Source of the DNA: Zingiber officinale
Taxonomy: Eukaryota > Streptophyta > Magnoliopsida > Zingiberales > Zingiberaceae
Length of the DNA stretch: 64,000 bases
Direction of reading: 5' to 3'
Assembly: GCF_018446385.1 (NCBI RefSeq)
Contig: NC_055987.1
Location: forward strand, 8,269,705-8,333,704
Positions 34,017-45,665 of the stretch are shown here, piece after piece; position 1 is the first letter of the stretch; the number at the start of each line of letters is the position of its first letter. A model generated the notes under the pieces. That model searched no databases, was not told the origin of the DNA, and worked only from the letters and a program-made list of their open reading frames with translations. Made by a program: the position numbers and the translations under genes.

Positions 34017-34893
34017 GTTTTACTTGGTTTAGAGCCTTTGTCGACTCCTACTCCAAGGCTCACACTTGTTGAGTGCTTTCGTTGGGAATCACTAATAATT
34101 TGAAAAGTTTTACAAATGTAGTACAGAAATTATTTAATAAAAGAAAAATCGACAATAAGAGAATAAGACAGAAAAGAAACTTGCCGGAGAGCCTTCGCAG
34201 CATCGCAGGAGCACAAAAGCGTAGATCGTGAGTTGTTCTTTTGCTTCAACATTCACCCTCCTTATATAGGAGGTTCGGGGTGCCTAGATACCTTCAAGGC
34301 GCCCTGAATGTGACGTTGCCAAGCCAACCAGGGTGCTCCATATGGCGAGGTTCGTTTGGGGATAAAACTTACCTCGGGGCGCTCAGATCCCTTCCGAGCA
34401 CCCGGACCCTTGTTCTCCAGCAATCTTCTTCCTACAAGAAAATATTACTCTGAGGCAATGTAAATTATATATCTTACAAAACAGAGTGTTAGCACAGTTT
34501 ATAATAAAAAATAATAGTAATTAGATTCCGTCTCCTGGAGACCGGAATTTAGTCACGATAGCAACTTATATATCTGAAATGGATCTAAGTCGGATCGACG
34601 CCTAATGTTCCCTTCCCGGAACGCGTCCTCACAATCACTTCCCTCCAGTGACTTACCTTAATTTACCTGTTAGACGTTCGGTCAGTCCTTCGACCCGTTT
34701 GGACTTTGTGCCAGCTATCCGGTCGGCCTGTCGACCTAGCTGGGCTTCGTGCCAGACATCCGGTCAGCCCGTCGACCTGTCTGGGTTTCGCTTGCACACT
34801 CGATTAGAGTGTTAGATAATAACGAAATCAACTTAACTTATTTTGTTATTCATCAAAACTTGAATTAGACCGTTAGTACTAACCGCACCAACA

Positions 34894-35640
34894 GCAGCAA
34901 CAGTAGATTATTGCATACTTTCGCTGAAGCTTGAACCCCTTTATATAGGGCTCCTATAGCGTGCATGCACGTTTCCCAAGGTGTGCACGCTTCCCGAAGC
35001 TCTCCCTAAAAAGATGTATCGATAAAGTGTCCTTGACACAATACCTTAACAAGCCGAGCATATCTCTGAAATGGCAGGGGAAGCTTCTGCCAGACGATCT
35101 TCTGTCTGAATCGGTCGTCAACCATGCCACTTGTCAGCAGCGCATGCTTCAAAAAAGACAATATCCAGCTAGCGGTGTCCTTTACTGGGCTGAGCGGGAT
35201 AGCCACTCAAAGACTAACCGCTCGGCTCGAGTCCTTACTTTCTGTTGGGATGAGTATATTATCTGGTCGAGCGAGAGGGTCGCTTGACCGGCGCTCCTTC
35301 TATCCTGAAGCATGATCCATTATCTAGACGAGTGGGTAAGCCGCTCGACCGTCCGTCTGTTTCTGTATAGCTCGGTTGTACATCCGCTCCGTTTTCATAG
35401 CTCTATATAAGGCTGAAAGGGGAAGCCGCTCGGCGTGCCCTTGTAGATAGTCTTTCTTGAGCGTCGGAAGCTCGGGACCTCGCCGAGCTGTTATGATATC
35501 AAATCAAGTTTTCATTATTCTGATCGGGCGAGTGTGCTCCCCGATCGACCAGTGGTATAGGGGTGTTTGACCGTCTTGACTCTAACCTCTATCATGACAA
35601 CGAGATGGGGCCTCTCCCTTTATCATCACATCAATAATGT
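34894..35640 (-). mobile_element. Gypsy-like LTR, right part (split by the SIRE element)
   Basis: It continues the LTR seen at 15,991-16,182 on the far side of the SIRE insertion. On the minus strand a CTATATAAAGGGG box (about 34,940-34,952) and GC-rich U3-like sequence are visible. A second GAGCGTCGGAAGC motif on the plus strand at about 35,459 hints at a further related fragment. Fossil; the outer edge is uncertain. Confidence 0.5.
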
Positions 35641-36217
35641 TTTCATTTATCCTTTAAAAGTAATAAATTAAAATAATTTATGAATAATATATTAGTGAAG
35701 CTATTCTTTTGTTTTGATCCATAGTGAAATTATATTCTTGTACTTCTTCCTCTTTTTTGTTATAGTGAAATCATATTGTTTTTATTTAATTGATCATCAC
35801 ACACGATTAGTTAATTATGGTTTTGTAGAATTATTTATGGCACACCAATTACCTTGCGGAACAGCACGCTGCCAGCCACCGTCGGTGATCGGGACCACCA
35901 TTTTGAGTGCTGTGCTTTCGTCTGTCCTACTCCGCCACGTACCCTTAGCCATCCCGTGAATCGGATTCCGCATCCATTATGATAACCAACAGCAAAAACG
36001 AACGAATAGAAATCGAGAAACCCGTGGGCCATATTTGCACGGCCCACGTAGGTAGCTTGATGGTCGACGGAAGGTGAAATGAGGATTGCACTGAGTTTTG
36101 ACACCCTCTAAATTCGGCTGTCCTCTCGTGAAATAAAATTGAATTTTGATTTCCTGTTTTGACCCTCCCTGCTGTCGCCCCCAATTAGATCGAGGAAGAC
36201 AGCGAAAGCAGAGGGGA

Positions 36218-36251
<34 letters not shown>

Positions 36252-36271
36252 GGAGAGATCTCGTCGCTTCG
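35641..36271. other. CSLC promoter and 5' leader with a GA microsatellite
   Basis: A GA run lies at about 36,218-36,242, just 30 bases before the CSLC ATG, a common arrangement in plant 5' leaders. No other feature is supported. Confidence 0.55.
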
Positions 36272-39200
36272 ATGCCTCCTCGGCCTCCCAACTACGAATT
36301 CCAAGAATGGTGGAACAAGGAGCGGCTCAAGGCTCAGGGCCTTCTCTCCCCCTCCACCCCTCAGCCTTCGACGGCGGGGGACGACGCCTCAGACTCCGTC
36401 GCCATCGAGGTAGGTACGCCTACCACTCCCGCCGCCGCCGGCAAGTCCCGAGGTCGTAGCCCGCGTCAGTTGTCATGGCTCCTCCTCCTCCGCCTCCACA
36501 GCTCTGCCTCCCTCCTCGCCTCCCTTCCCTCCCGTCTCGTAGTCCTCCTCCGCACCGCCGGCCGCCGGATCTACACATCCAACTCCAGAACCGCCCCCGC
36601 TTCCCGACTCTACCGCCTCATCCGCGCCTTCCTCGTCGTTGCAATCCTCCTTCTCGTCCTCGAGCTCGCTGCTTATTTCAAGGGCTGGCACTTCAGCCCC
36701 CCGTCCTATGCCTCGGCCGAGGCTCTTGAGTTCATTTATGCTAACTGGCTCATGATCAGGGTCACGTATCTCGCTCCTCCAGTCCAAACGTTGGCTAACA
36801 TATGCACTGTGCTATTTCTTATTCAATCGGTGGATCGGGTAGTATTGACGCTCGGGTGCTTCTACATTAGACTCCGAGGTTTGAAGCCCGTCGCACAGAT
36901 CGATTATGGAAATCAGCGAGAATTGGATGGGGGCAATGCGATAGATGTTGATGAGTATCCAAAGGTTTTGCTTCAGATCCCAATGTGCAATGAACGGGAG
37001 GTAAGCTTATATAGTTTCTCTCGCTCCTGCTGCTCTTATTGTATATTGATATTTCATTTCCTTTCTGCAATTTGTTGTCAAGAACATTCTATCCTGAGTA
37101 TTGGGTATAAGTTCAACTTAGCCTTCCTTTAGCAAGATGAGAACCATTCATATTATTGTTTTGCTGAAGAATAATTCAACCAATCATCGAGCAAGGGAAA
37201 TTATTTCTGCAAAGTGCATTTAAATTGCTTCTCCCTTCTGAAAAATATTTTAAATTTACTTAATTATTTGTGATCAAGATGCTTGCGGAGTGAAATTAGA
37301 TTGTTTAGCTACGGTATAAAACATAGAATTCAGTATTAGAAGGAAGAGAGAAGAGCAAGAAACTCCATCCATTATGCCGTGATTACTTTCAATGAGAAAT
37401 GGGGAGAAAAAGGAAGGGAAGGAGTGGAGAGTGGAAGGATGTGAGAAAGGTATAAGATTGATTACTTGGTGTTGGGAAGGAATAGAGAGAAAGGGGAGAT
37501 GGGACCAAATTGGCCATTTCTTCTTCCTATTTCCGTTGCTTTTGCTCATGGAGCCTTTCTGCAACCTTTGCTTTAGGTTGTCCTTCATGTATTTTAGTTT
37601 TTTTTTATCAATTTGGTTGTATATGTTATTGTAGTTATTATGTTAATCAATGAGAGGTAATTGGATTAAATTCAAAGCATTTTAAGATAAGTAGAAAAAA
37701 AAAAGAGTATATACAATGTAGTTTTAGTAATAAAAAAAGAATTGATGGAATAGTTAAGATGGATATTCATAAATTTTTTGTAAAATGTTAGTTATCTAAA
37801 ATTTATTATTAAATAAGAAGGTATATTGATGAATAGATAATTAATAAGAAAGAATGGATTAGCGAAAGGTCAAGGAGCTTGTGGAATTGTGATCATTCTG
37901 TCTCCTTAGGCTAAAAGAAAAGATTTATTAGACTACGTTATAGTGAACATATGGTTTAGTTTACATTGCAATTATGACGCTGACAGAACAGTTGTAGCTA
38001 GTATACTGTCAACAACTTTATAAAGCTATGATACGCGAGGATGTCTTTGCAATCATAATCTTAGCTTGCAACTATTTGCTTCTGTCATAACGGAATGGAA
38101 AGTTACTATCTTTTTGCACATTCGAGAAAGATACTTCATGAAATTAAGGGGGCAGATAGGAAGCATGGCTCAAACCAGTGGTACTTGTCTTGTGCATATG
38201 ATGCACTGAAGGCATATACAACCTAATGAATCTCTCTATAAAGGTGGATATTTAATATTCACAATGCTATTCAATAATATATCTGGTTATCTTGAGACTT
38301 TCCAAGTAATCCTCTTTAAGGCCTTTAAAAGCTTGCAGGATTGAGTTATAATTAGGAACATAGCTTAATCAGCACTAGATAAAGAAATGTATAAAGATCC
38401 ATACTTCAGACGTACTGGACAAAGAAATGCTTGATGTGATTTTAGACCATTTATTCGCCTAAATAGTAGCATCCTAGCATCAGCTATAGAGGTTGATTTG
38501 ACTCGTTGTGTTATCTGCATCTGGATAATAGGTAAGTCAAACTTGTGTTTTGTTTTATTTTTTATTGTAGCAAATTTTACTTTGTTTAATTAGTGTCAGA
38601 TCAGCTGATCATAATGGCTTGCATGACATATGAACCATGACCAATTTTATTAAACACAACAAATTTATTACTTCAAAATGCCATAACCTACCTAACCTTG
38701 TAACACCAGTCAGATCATGTCTTATCACATGATTCAACCTGTACAAAAATATTTAACCAATAATATACGATAACTCACTTAAATTCATCTAATCAAGAAG
38801 CATATCATCTAAATTCAAACATACTCTTTACCATATTCCCTTTTTGTGACTTCTTTTCTGGTGTCTTATTTCCTAATCGTCACTGTTACATTTACTCTTT
38901 ACCACGTGTCCTTTCTGAGACCTTTTTTAGTAGGTATTATTTGCTCTTGCAATCTTAGAATGTTGTTACTCAAGGTTTATGATACATGCTCCTTTGAAGT
39001 ATGTTTAATCATAATATGACAAGAGTAGTTTATACTTCACGGTAAATACAATGTGATATTTAGTTTCATGATATTAGGAACTCTATGGAAACAGTGGTTT
39101 TAGACTTTAATTCTTTCTCTTGTACTTGTATGATTTACTCAATTAAACCTAATTCTGAAAATAACATGAGTTTCTAGTTATTGTCCAATTCTTTTGCTAG

Positions 39201-41155
39201 GATTACTCTTGTTAGAATTATTCTATATTTTTTAGTAAATATATTGTTCTTTTAATTTCAGAATGCTATACTTTAATTCTTTTAGATTTAATTCAATCCT
39301 GAAACAGGTTTACCAACAATCAATTGCAGCAGTCTGTGCCCAGGACTGGCCTAGGGAGAGAATGCTTGTTCAAATATTAGATGACTCTGATGATGTGGAA
39401 GTGCAGCACCTTATAAACAGTGAAGTGCAAAAATGGCAACAGAAAGGAGTGTATATCATTTATCGGCATCGGCTTATTCGCACAGGCTATAAAGCTGGGA
39501 ACTTAAAATCAGCTATGAGTTGTGATTATGTGAAGGATTATGAATTTGTTGCAATATTTGATGCAGATTTTCAGCCGGCACCGGATTTCTTAAAAAAGAC
39601 AATTCCCCATTTTAAGGTACCTCTTCTGTTCTTCATCTCCACTAACAAAAAAAAAGGTTCTGCTCAAACTGTACAATTATCAATTTTGAGAAGTGAAATA
39701 CATTATTTAACCTGGATTCCTGCTATTAAAGGGAACATTATTCATCATGCTTTTCCTTAATGTTGCGAAAATCTGATTTTCCTTGTCCACACTTGCAAAA
39801 ATTAAGTTACTTTAAGTGTTTGAATAATTTTCGGACTGAAGAAATATTATCTGGTATCTCAACTCAGTTGAAGAACTTCATACACAAGACTACAAATGAT
39901 ATAGCATTAATGTTGGATGTTTGTATACTGTGTAGGGGAATGCTGATGTGGCACTCGTGCAAGCTAGATGGGCCTTTGTTAACAAGGATGAAAATCTGCT
40001 CACAAGACTACAGAACGTAAATTTATCTTTCCATTTTGAGGTTGAACAACAAGTCAGTGGTATATTTCTCAATTTCTTTGGCTTCAATGGAACTGCTGGA
40101 GTATGGAGAATAAAAGCTCTGGAAGAATCTGGTGGTTGGCTGGAGAGAACCACTGTCGAAGACATGGATATTGCTGTCCGTGCTCACCTTTGTGGTTGGA
40201 AATTTATTTTTCTCAATGATGTCAAGGTTCCTTGCAAGTTTACCTTTTTCTTAATTCATAGTTTACCCTGTACATGTCCTTACTGACATTTTGACAATAT
40301 ATTTCCTTCAAATCTTTACAGTGTCTCTGTGAACTGCCAGAATCCTACGAGGCTTATAAGAAACAGCAACACAGGTGGCATTCAGGTCCAATGCAGCTCT
40401 TTCGCTTGTGCTTTTCTGACATACTTCTTGCGAAGGTTAGGCTTCCTGTATCTATCCCTAAATTTTTCATTAAAAACCTTTATATGGATTTTGGACTGAT
40501 GTTTCTCTTAATATAACAGGTTAGTTTCTTTAAGAAGGCTAATTTGATTTTCCTTTTCTTCTTGTTGAGGAAGCTGATCCTGCCATTTTACTCATTTACA
40601 CTGTTCTGTATCATACTTCCATTGACCATGTTCCTTCCAGAAGCTCATTTGTCTGCTTGGGTTGTCTGTTATGTCCCTGGTATAATGTCTGTTATCAGCA
40701 TACTTCCAGCGCCACGATCATTCCCATTTATAGTACCATACCTTCTTTTTGAAAATACAATGTCCGTCACCAAATTTAATGCCATGATATCTGGACTTTT
40801 CAAATTTGGAAGTTCATATGAGTGGATCGTAACTAAGAAATTGGGGAGGTCATCCGAGGCCAATTTGGTTGCGTATGCTAAGAACGATCCTGAGCAAAGT
40901 GTAGAAAGTAATATTCACAGAGCATCCTCGGAGTCTGGTCTCGCTGAGTTAAATAAATTGGACTTGACCAATAAGGCACAAAAAGCCAAGATGAATCGTA
41001 TATATCGGAAGGAGCTTGCTCTTGCTATTATTTTGTTGACTGCCTCTGTGAGAAGCCTATTGTCTGCACAGGGGATTCATTTCTATTTCTTATTGTTCCA
41101 AGGAATCAGTTTCCTTGCCGTTGGGCTAGATCTCATCGGGGAGCAGGTAAGCTAA
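36272..41155 (+). CDS. CSLC: Cellulose synthase-like C (xyloglucan glucan synthase)
   Basis: Golgi GT2 glycosyltransferase that makes the beta-1,4-glucan backbone of xyloglucan from UDP-glucose. Five exons: 36272-37000, 39308-39616, 39936-40226, 40322-40435, 40520-41155, all phase 0, 692 residues, the normal CSLC length. The ATG starts [17 protein letters not shown], the expected family start. Two membrane segments lie at about 110-135 and 170-200. Catalytic motifs in order are DD at 268-269, DAD at 328-330, the acceptor-site ED in TTVEDMD at 421-422 and QQHRW at 458-462. Four or so membrane helices follow, and the end [10 protein letters not shown] is the family C-terminus. The first intron is long (2.3 kb) and shows no recognisable element. 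Nothing looks damaged. The subfamily number cannot be set by eye. Confidence 0.95.
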
Positions 41156-42350
41156 TCCATGTTGCCTCACTTGCTTCCAGACAATCAACTTGTCATCCAC
41201 AGCCGCCCGGTTTAAGTAACAAATGCCATGCCTCCATTGAGGTCGCTGACTGGTGGAGCATCTCTTTACTACCAAGAGGTGTCCACAATGGTACCGATTC
41301 ATTCTTTCAAAGCTCACGTTGTATACTTCACTCAAAAGCCCTGCTCAAGTCACAACTGGATCAGAGTGGGTCCTGTGCTTGGTCAGGAAGGTTGTACAAT
41401 TCCCAGTATATTATTTATTAGTCTTTTTTTTTTTCTTCTCTCCATTTCCTTGTCTGTTATTATGATTCAGATACAGATATGGAGTTCTCATTTCATTTTC
41501 ATTTTTTTTTTCTCAATTTGGTTTTTGTATTTTATTTGGAAATGACTTATATGTACTCATATGACACAGGACAATAGCAAACTAGCATGTATTGAGGTAT
41601 AGCAGTAATTGGTTGCTGTAAACTTGAAGAATTAAGAGTTTGCAATTACTTTTATTCTTGTTTAATATTCCATTTCTCATGCAAACATTTTCGTCTTATG
41701 AATGAGATATCCATGGTCGTATGTGATTCAAGCAGTGTGTTGTCGTTTTCGTCAAACAGCAGTCTCTTTTCTCCACAATTTTTCTTTCCATGCTGTGTTT
41801 TTTTAGTCGAGTATGAAATTTGATATAAGATCTTTAAAAAACATTAAATTAAAATAATTTCTTTTATCAATTTTATCAAATTTGAGTCGAGTATAAAATG
41901 TTATAACTAAAGTTTATTAAGAGACGACGTTAAGATAAATAATTCTAGAGGTATCATTATAATTCATATGAAATCTAGAGGAGCCCTTTGATTATGTTCT
42001 TGTACATTAAACGAGGACCCTAAATTGATAGGCCTTTAATTTACGTTACGTTAATCTCGAATCAATTTCCCTTCACGTCTAATATGGCAATTTATGTTCT
42101 GCTTTCTCATGTTTTCTTAAATGCTAAACCATTAACTCTTAAACCACGAACAAGTTATTAAGAAACAAAATCTCAATTATTTAAATTTCACACAAGAACA
42201 GGCCCAACGAATAACAGACATTATTACGACAAACCGATATTAATTATGACTCCACGCTTATTGATAATCAAACCTCCATATCTCATAAGCATGCAAAACA
42301 TGATCGCTGACGAATTGGACCAACCACACGACGGTCCTCCTTGTCCTCTA
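41156..42350. other. Convergent 3' flanks of CSLC and the acidic-protein gene
   Basis: Contains the 3' untranslated regions of two converging genes. The first 500 bases downstream of the CSLC stop are GC-moderate with T-runs, then AT-rich. No other feature is supported. Confidence 0.5.
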
Positions 42351-42831
42351 TCACACTGTGGCCGGAGCAGCCGCCTCCTCTGCCGGAGCTTCGGTTGCCT
42401 CTTCAGCTTCCGGAGCAGGGGCCTCTGGCTCGGCCTGCGGCTTCACCTCTTCATCCGGCTCAGCCGCTGCCGGTTCGGCCGCGGGCTCTCCAGCTGGCTC
42501 CTCTTCCACCTTCTCCTCCTCGGGCTCAGCCTCAGCTGCTGCTGCTACGTCGGCTGCCGGCAGTGCATCCTCTGTATCCGCAGCAGCTGGAGCTTCCTCT
42601 TTGTCTTCCTCTTCCGCCGCCGGCGCGGCAGCTTCGACCTCGGCAGCTACCTCCTCTGGCGCCGACGCTGGCTCTGATTCCACCTCCACGGTGGCGGGCG
42701 GGGCCTCGGTCGGAGCCTCCACTGCCGGAGCTGATTCAACCTGCAACATGCATATGATCCTAGCGCAATTAACAACCGCAATTCAAATGAAATTCGGAAC
42801 ACCACAGTGAGCTGACCTCGACAGAAGCCAT
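42351..42831 (-). CDS. Small acidic Ala/Glu/Pro-rich protein (pKIWI501-like)
   Basis: Two exons: 42817-42831 (only MASVE) and 42351-42740, phase 0, 134 residues. The protein is almost wholly Ala, Glu, Pro and Val with no Cys, no Trp and no aromatic core, so it is predicted disordered and strongly acidic. The MASVEVESAPAVEAP start resembles the plant MATVEV... acidic proteins such as kiwifruit pKIWI501, whose function is not established. The very short first coding exon followed by a donor at GAG/GTCAGC is part of that pattern. A TATA box lies about 100 bases upstream. Low-complexity frames can open by chance, but splice sites, start context and promoter fit one another. I do not assign a function. 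Confidence 0.75.
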
Positions 42832-42928
42832 GGAAGGTGGTGAAAAACTAAAGAAGAAGAAGAAGGAGGCGGAGAAGGAGAGTGAAGCACAGGAGCTAGA
42901 TGAACGGTTGGGAGTTGGGGCGAGAGGG

Positions 42929-42936
42929 TATTTATA
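42929..42936 (-). promoter_or_regulatory. TATA box of the acidic-protein gene
   Basis: TATAAATA on the minus strand, about 98 bases upstream of the ATG at 42831. With initiation some 30 bases downstream it would give a leader of about 65 bases. Confidence 0.65.
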
Positions 42937-44735
42937 GAGGTGAAACCCCTCACGGCCATGAGAATCTTGACAGGCAGCAGCAAGCCACGTGTATGCTATT
43001 GGCTGGACGAGTCCAGCAAACTAGTTTACTCGATCCATGCTGCCACCACTATCGCGCATGCACGTACCTTCCTACCTGTTCGCATTATTTTCTTCATCCG
43101 TCGCATAGATTGCCTCGATCTGCGCGATCTCAGTTGGACATGGATCGATCCGTAAATTTGTTCATTAAAAGGACGAAGAGAGCGGGTCCCGCAGGAGGGA
43201 GGGTGGGGGGAGGGGCCGGGTCTGGCGGTGGGAGGTGGGCCCTCGACCATGCGAGGATGAGTCGACGCTGACGCTTTCGCTGAGCCGGGGCCCCCGCGCC
43301 GCTTAGTTGGGGCCCGCTCTGAGCCGACGTGCCACGGACTTCAGAATGACTCGGCCCGCCATTAAAATAGTTATTTAATTTAGTTGTTAATCTGAATGTT
43401 CATTGGTGCAGTAAAAGCTTATTTAACTTAATCACATGAGTCACAGCCACCTCAATAATTCCGCGGATGCGATGTGACATGCGATCGCAATGGAAACGGA
43501 CAGGCACATCCGGTCACGCCTCACGACAAACCATACTCATCGAACTCAATTCCAACTCCAATTCCCAAACTTTTATTCAATTTAATTCGTTAATTATTAT
43601 TTATTTCCACTCACAAATCTCAAGTTCACATCGTTAACTTACAAATCTCGATCGAGTAAAGCCAAGCCCAATTGATTAAGAATATAAAAAATATTTTTTT
43701 ATTTTCATTGTTGGCACTCCACGCCGATCGAAGAGGAAAGGAGTAGCGCTTTGATTTGATCATCCCACCGAAAGGCTAACTATCAAGAATCTCATCCAGT
43801 CAGATCTATTGTGACATGTCAATTAATAATTACAAGGGCCATAGACTGGATCATTCGTCATGATGAATGTTTTCGAGCTCTTGAATAAGATTAATTATAA
43901 ACGAGTCAAATTTGAATATAAATTTATTTGTTCAATTTGAAAGTTCATTTAAAACTTAGATTGTATATGTTTATATAGGCCATTATTGATATAATTAGAT
44001 GCATACGAGAAGATGTGCCTTGATGATCCATCCTTCTTTTATCGATCTAGTTGGCGGTCATCACCACTTTAGCCGACACAAAGGCTCCTACGGAAGACAC
44101 TCGTGCCGTCCATCATCACTCCTCTTAACGTGTCCATGACTTTAATGTATGAGCGATGACAAGGAACGAGATTAATTATGTGCACTACTAGTGAATCATC
44201 TCATCGGCCATGCCCATGTTCCTTCGAGTCCTTTTCTCAGTTGCGTCCGTTGTTTAGTGATTTGGAATGAAATTAATGGGCAGGGCCACTGTGCCTACCT
44301 GCCTGCCTTCGAGCTTGCAGTGATGGGAAAAGGACGGCCAGAATATTGATGTTGAGAATGAAAAAAAAAAAAAAAAAGATGAAGATGAGGGGAGAGTAAG
44401 GAATTCGATTTGGTGAAGTTGAGATCTAACAGGATCCCATGAACTCGGCCTGCAAAATTTGAACTTTAATTTTCACCCCAATTCATTGTTTTTTTTCCGC
44501 AGAAGATGGTAAAGTTTTCGAAATATTCAAATCATATATATTTTAGTTTCAAAATTATTAAATCACCTACTCAATTTTATTTTTATTCCTCGTCAAATCG
44601 ATTGATTGATGTATATAGCAATCGATTTGAAATGTTTGTGTTAATAAATAGTAACTTTAATCGATCGCTGAATATAATCATCAATTATTTTTAAAAAAAA
44701 ATTAAAAGATCTTTTATGATAAAAAAATTGTTACT
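42937..44735. other. Gene-free DNA upstream of the acidic-protein gene
   Basis: The first 400 bases are GC-rich and include the G-tract at 43,194-43,215. The remainder is AT-rich with an A run at about 44,361-44,377. No gene or RNA is supported. Confidence 0.5.
43194..43215 (+). other. G-quadruplex-type G tract
   Basis: GGGAGGGTGGGGGGAGGGG provides four G runs of three or more with loops of one base. It lies about 370 bases upstream of the acidic-protein ATG, on the strand opposite to the gene. Confidence 0.7.
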
Positions 44736-44744
44736 CTCGACATG

Positions 44745-44915
44745 CAGTAGAAATCTTCTGGCCCATAAATTACAGACCAAGGAATGGTCCACTATATGAG
44801 GACCCTTGATTTGAATGGACCTCATCTTTAAGTAGGTGGGGTCCATCCAAATCAAGGGTCCTCATCAGTGGACCATCCCCTGGTCCGCAATTTGCGGACC
44901 AGAGGATCTGCTCTC
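44745..44915. mobile_element. 171-bp fold-back MITE, MULE type (copy 2)
   Basis: The arms are inverted repeats (left GAGGACCCTTGATTTGAATGG, right CCATCCAAATCAAGGGTCC). It is flanked by a 9-bp duplication with one mismatch (CTCGACATG at 44,736-44,744, TTCGACATG at 44,916-44,924). Its ends share TCCTCTGGTCC with copy 1 at 1,622-1,793, though the interior differs. Confidence 0.75.
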
Positions 44916-44933
44916 TTCGACATGATGTATTGA

Positions 44934-45141
44934 ATTAATATTTGAAAATAAGGATATAATCAAGAAAACTGGATGAACACGTAAAATCTAGTTTCATATC
45001 ATTCCGAATTTATTATGTCCATCAATCAATTTTAACTAAAATCATTGATGGACCTAACTATTGAGAACTCGGAATGATATGAAATAAAATTGTATGACTC
45101 ATTTAATTCTTTTGATTATATTTATATTCTCAAACATTAAT
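44934..45141. mobile_element. Fold-back MITE, second family (copy 1)
   Basis: About 208 bp. Left arm ATTAATATTTGAAAATA...TTTCATATCATTCCGA and right arm TCGGAATGATATGAAAT...TATTCTCAAACATTAAT are inverted repeats around TCCATCAAT/ATTGATGGA. The target duplication is not resolved. Non-coding. Confidence 0.65.
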
Positions 45142-45460
45142 TTGTTGCATCATATTTAGAGTAATGAATGTTTTAACAGGAATAAATTTTTTTTTTGAAC
45201 ATATTTGTGTTCAAAAAATTTGAACATTCAATATTGTATATGGAAATGATATTTTATGATATTTATATAATAAGAGAACTATATTAACAATAATATTTAA
45301 TTTCATATGATTCCGAGCTCTATATATCTAGTAATAACTTTTTAAATATCAATATAGTATATTAATCTATTTGAAATGTTTATGTGATAATGAATGGTAA
45401 CTTTAATAGATTAATATTAAAAAAAAGATAAAATGATTAAAATATTTTCTATAATATTAA

Positions 45461-45665
45461 ATTGATTTTTGAGAACATGAATATAATCAGAATAATGAGA
45501 CGAACATATAGATTCGATTGTATATTATTTGAAGTTATCTAGATCTATCAATCAATTTCGGTCAAAATTGTTGATGGACTTAAAGAGTTAGAAATGACAT
45601 AAAATTAAGTTCTAGATGTTTATCTGATTCTCTTAATTATATATTCATAATCTCAAATATTAATT
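45461..45665. mobile_element. Fold-back MITE, second family (copy 2)
   Basis: A diverged copy of the element at 44,934-45,141, with the same order of TGAGAACATGAATATAATC, CTATCAATCAATTT, TTGATGGACTTAA and ATAATCTCAAATATTAAT. About 205 bp, non-coding. Confidence 0.6.

Larger units (their letters stand above)
16183..34893 (-). mobile_element. SIRE/Maximus-type Ty1/Copia element with nested insertions
   Basis: An 18.7-kb retroelement fossil. It has two LTRs (16,183-17,231 and 32,827-34,893), a PBS complementary to initiator tRNA-Met beside the 5' LTR and a PPT beside the 3' LTR. Flanks CCAGC (16,178-16,182) and GCAGC (34,894-34,898) are a 5-bp target duplication with one difference. Order on the minus strand is 5' LTR, gag, spacer, GAG-pre-integrase, integrase, RT, RNase H, spacer, 3' LTR, which is Copia order. 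RT and RNase H wording matches the SIRE lineage. It is broken many times over and cannot be active. The LTRs look about nine-tenths identical by eye, suggesting an insertion a few million years old. It holds two other insertions: partial TNT1-like Copia copies within gag and spacer, and an antiparallel solo LTR in the 5' LTR. Confidence 0.85.
32827..34893 (-). repeat. 5' LTR of the SIRE element, with an insertion
   Basis: On the minus strand it runs from TGTTGGTGCGG (34,893) to ...CCAACA (32,827). With the 1,080-bp solo LTR and one target copy removed it is about 980 bp, against 1,049 bp for the 3' LTR. It has a TATATAAGG box at about 34,264 and three hairpin units at 34,670-34,784. Confidence 0.85.

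Noticed and set aside
36147-36271. Upstream in-frame extension of CSLC
   Set aside because: The segment is mostly Arg/Glu encoded by a GA microsatellite, and [14 protein letters not shown] at 36272 is the family start.
42246-42810. Plus-strand Ser/Ala and Leu/Arg frames opposite the acidic-protein gene
   Set aside because: They mirror the Ala/Glu/Pro codons of the minus-strand gene. Only the minus frame has a start, intron and TATA box that fit.
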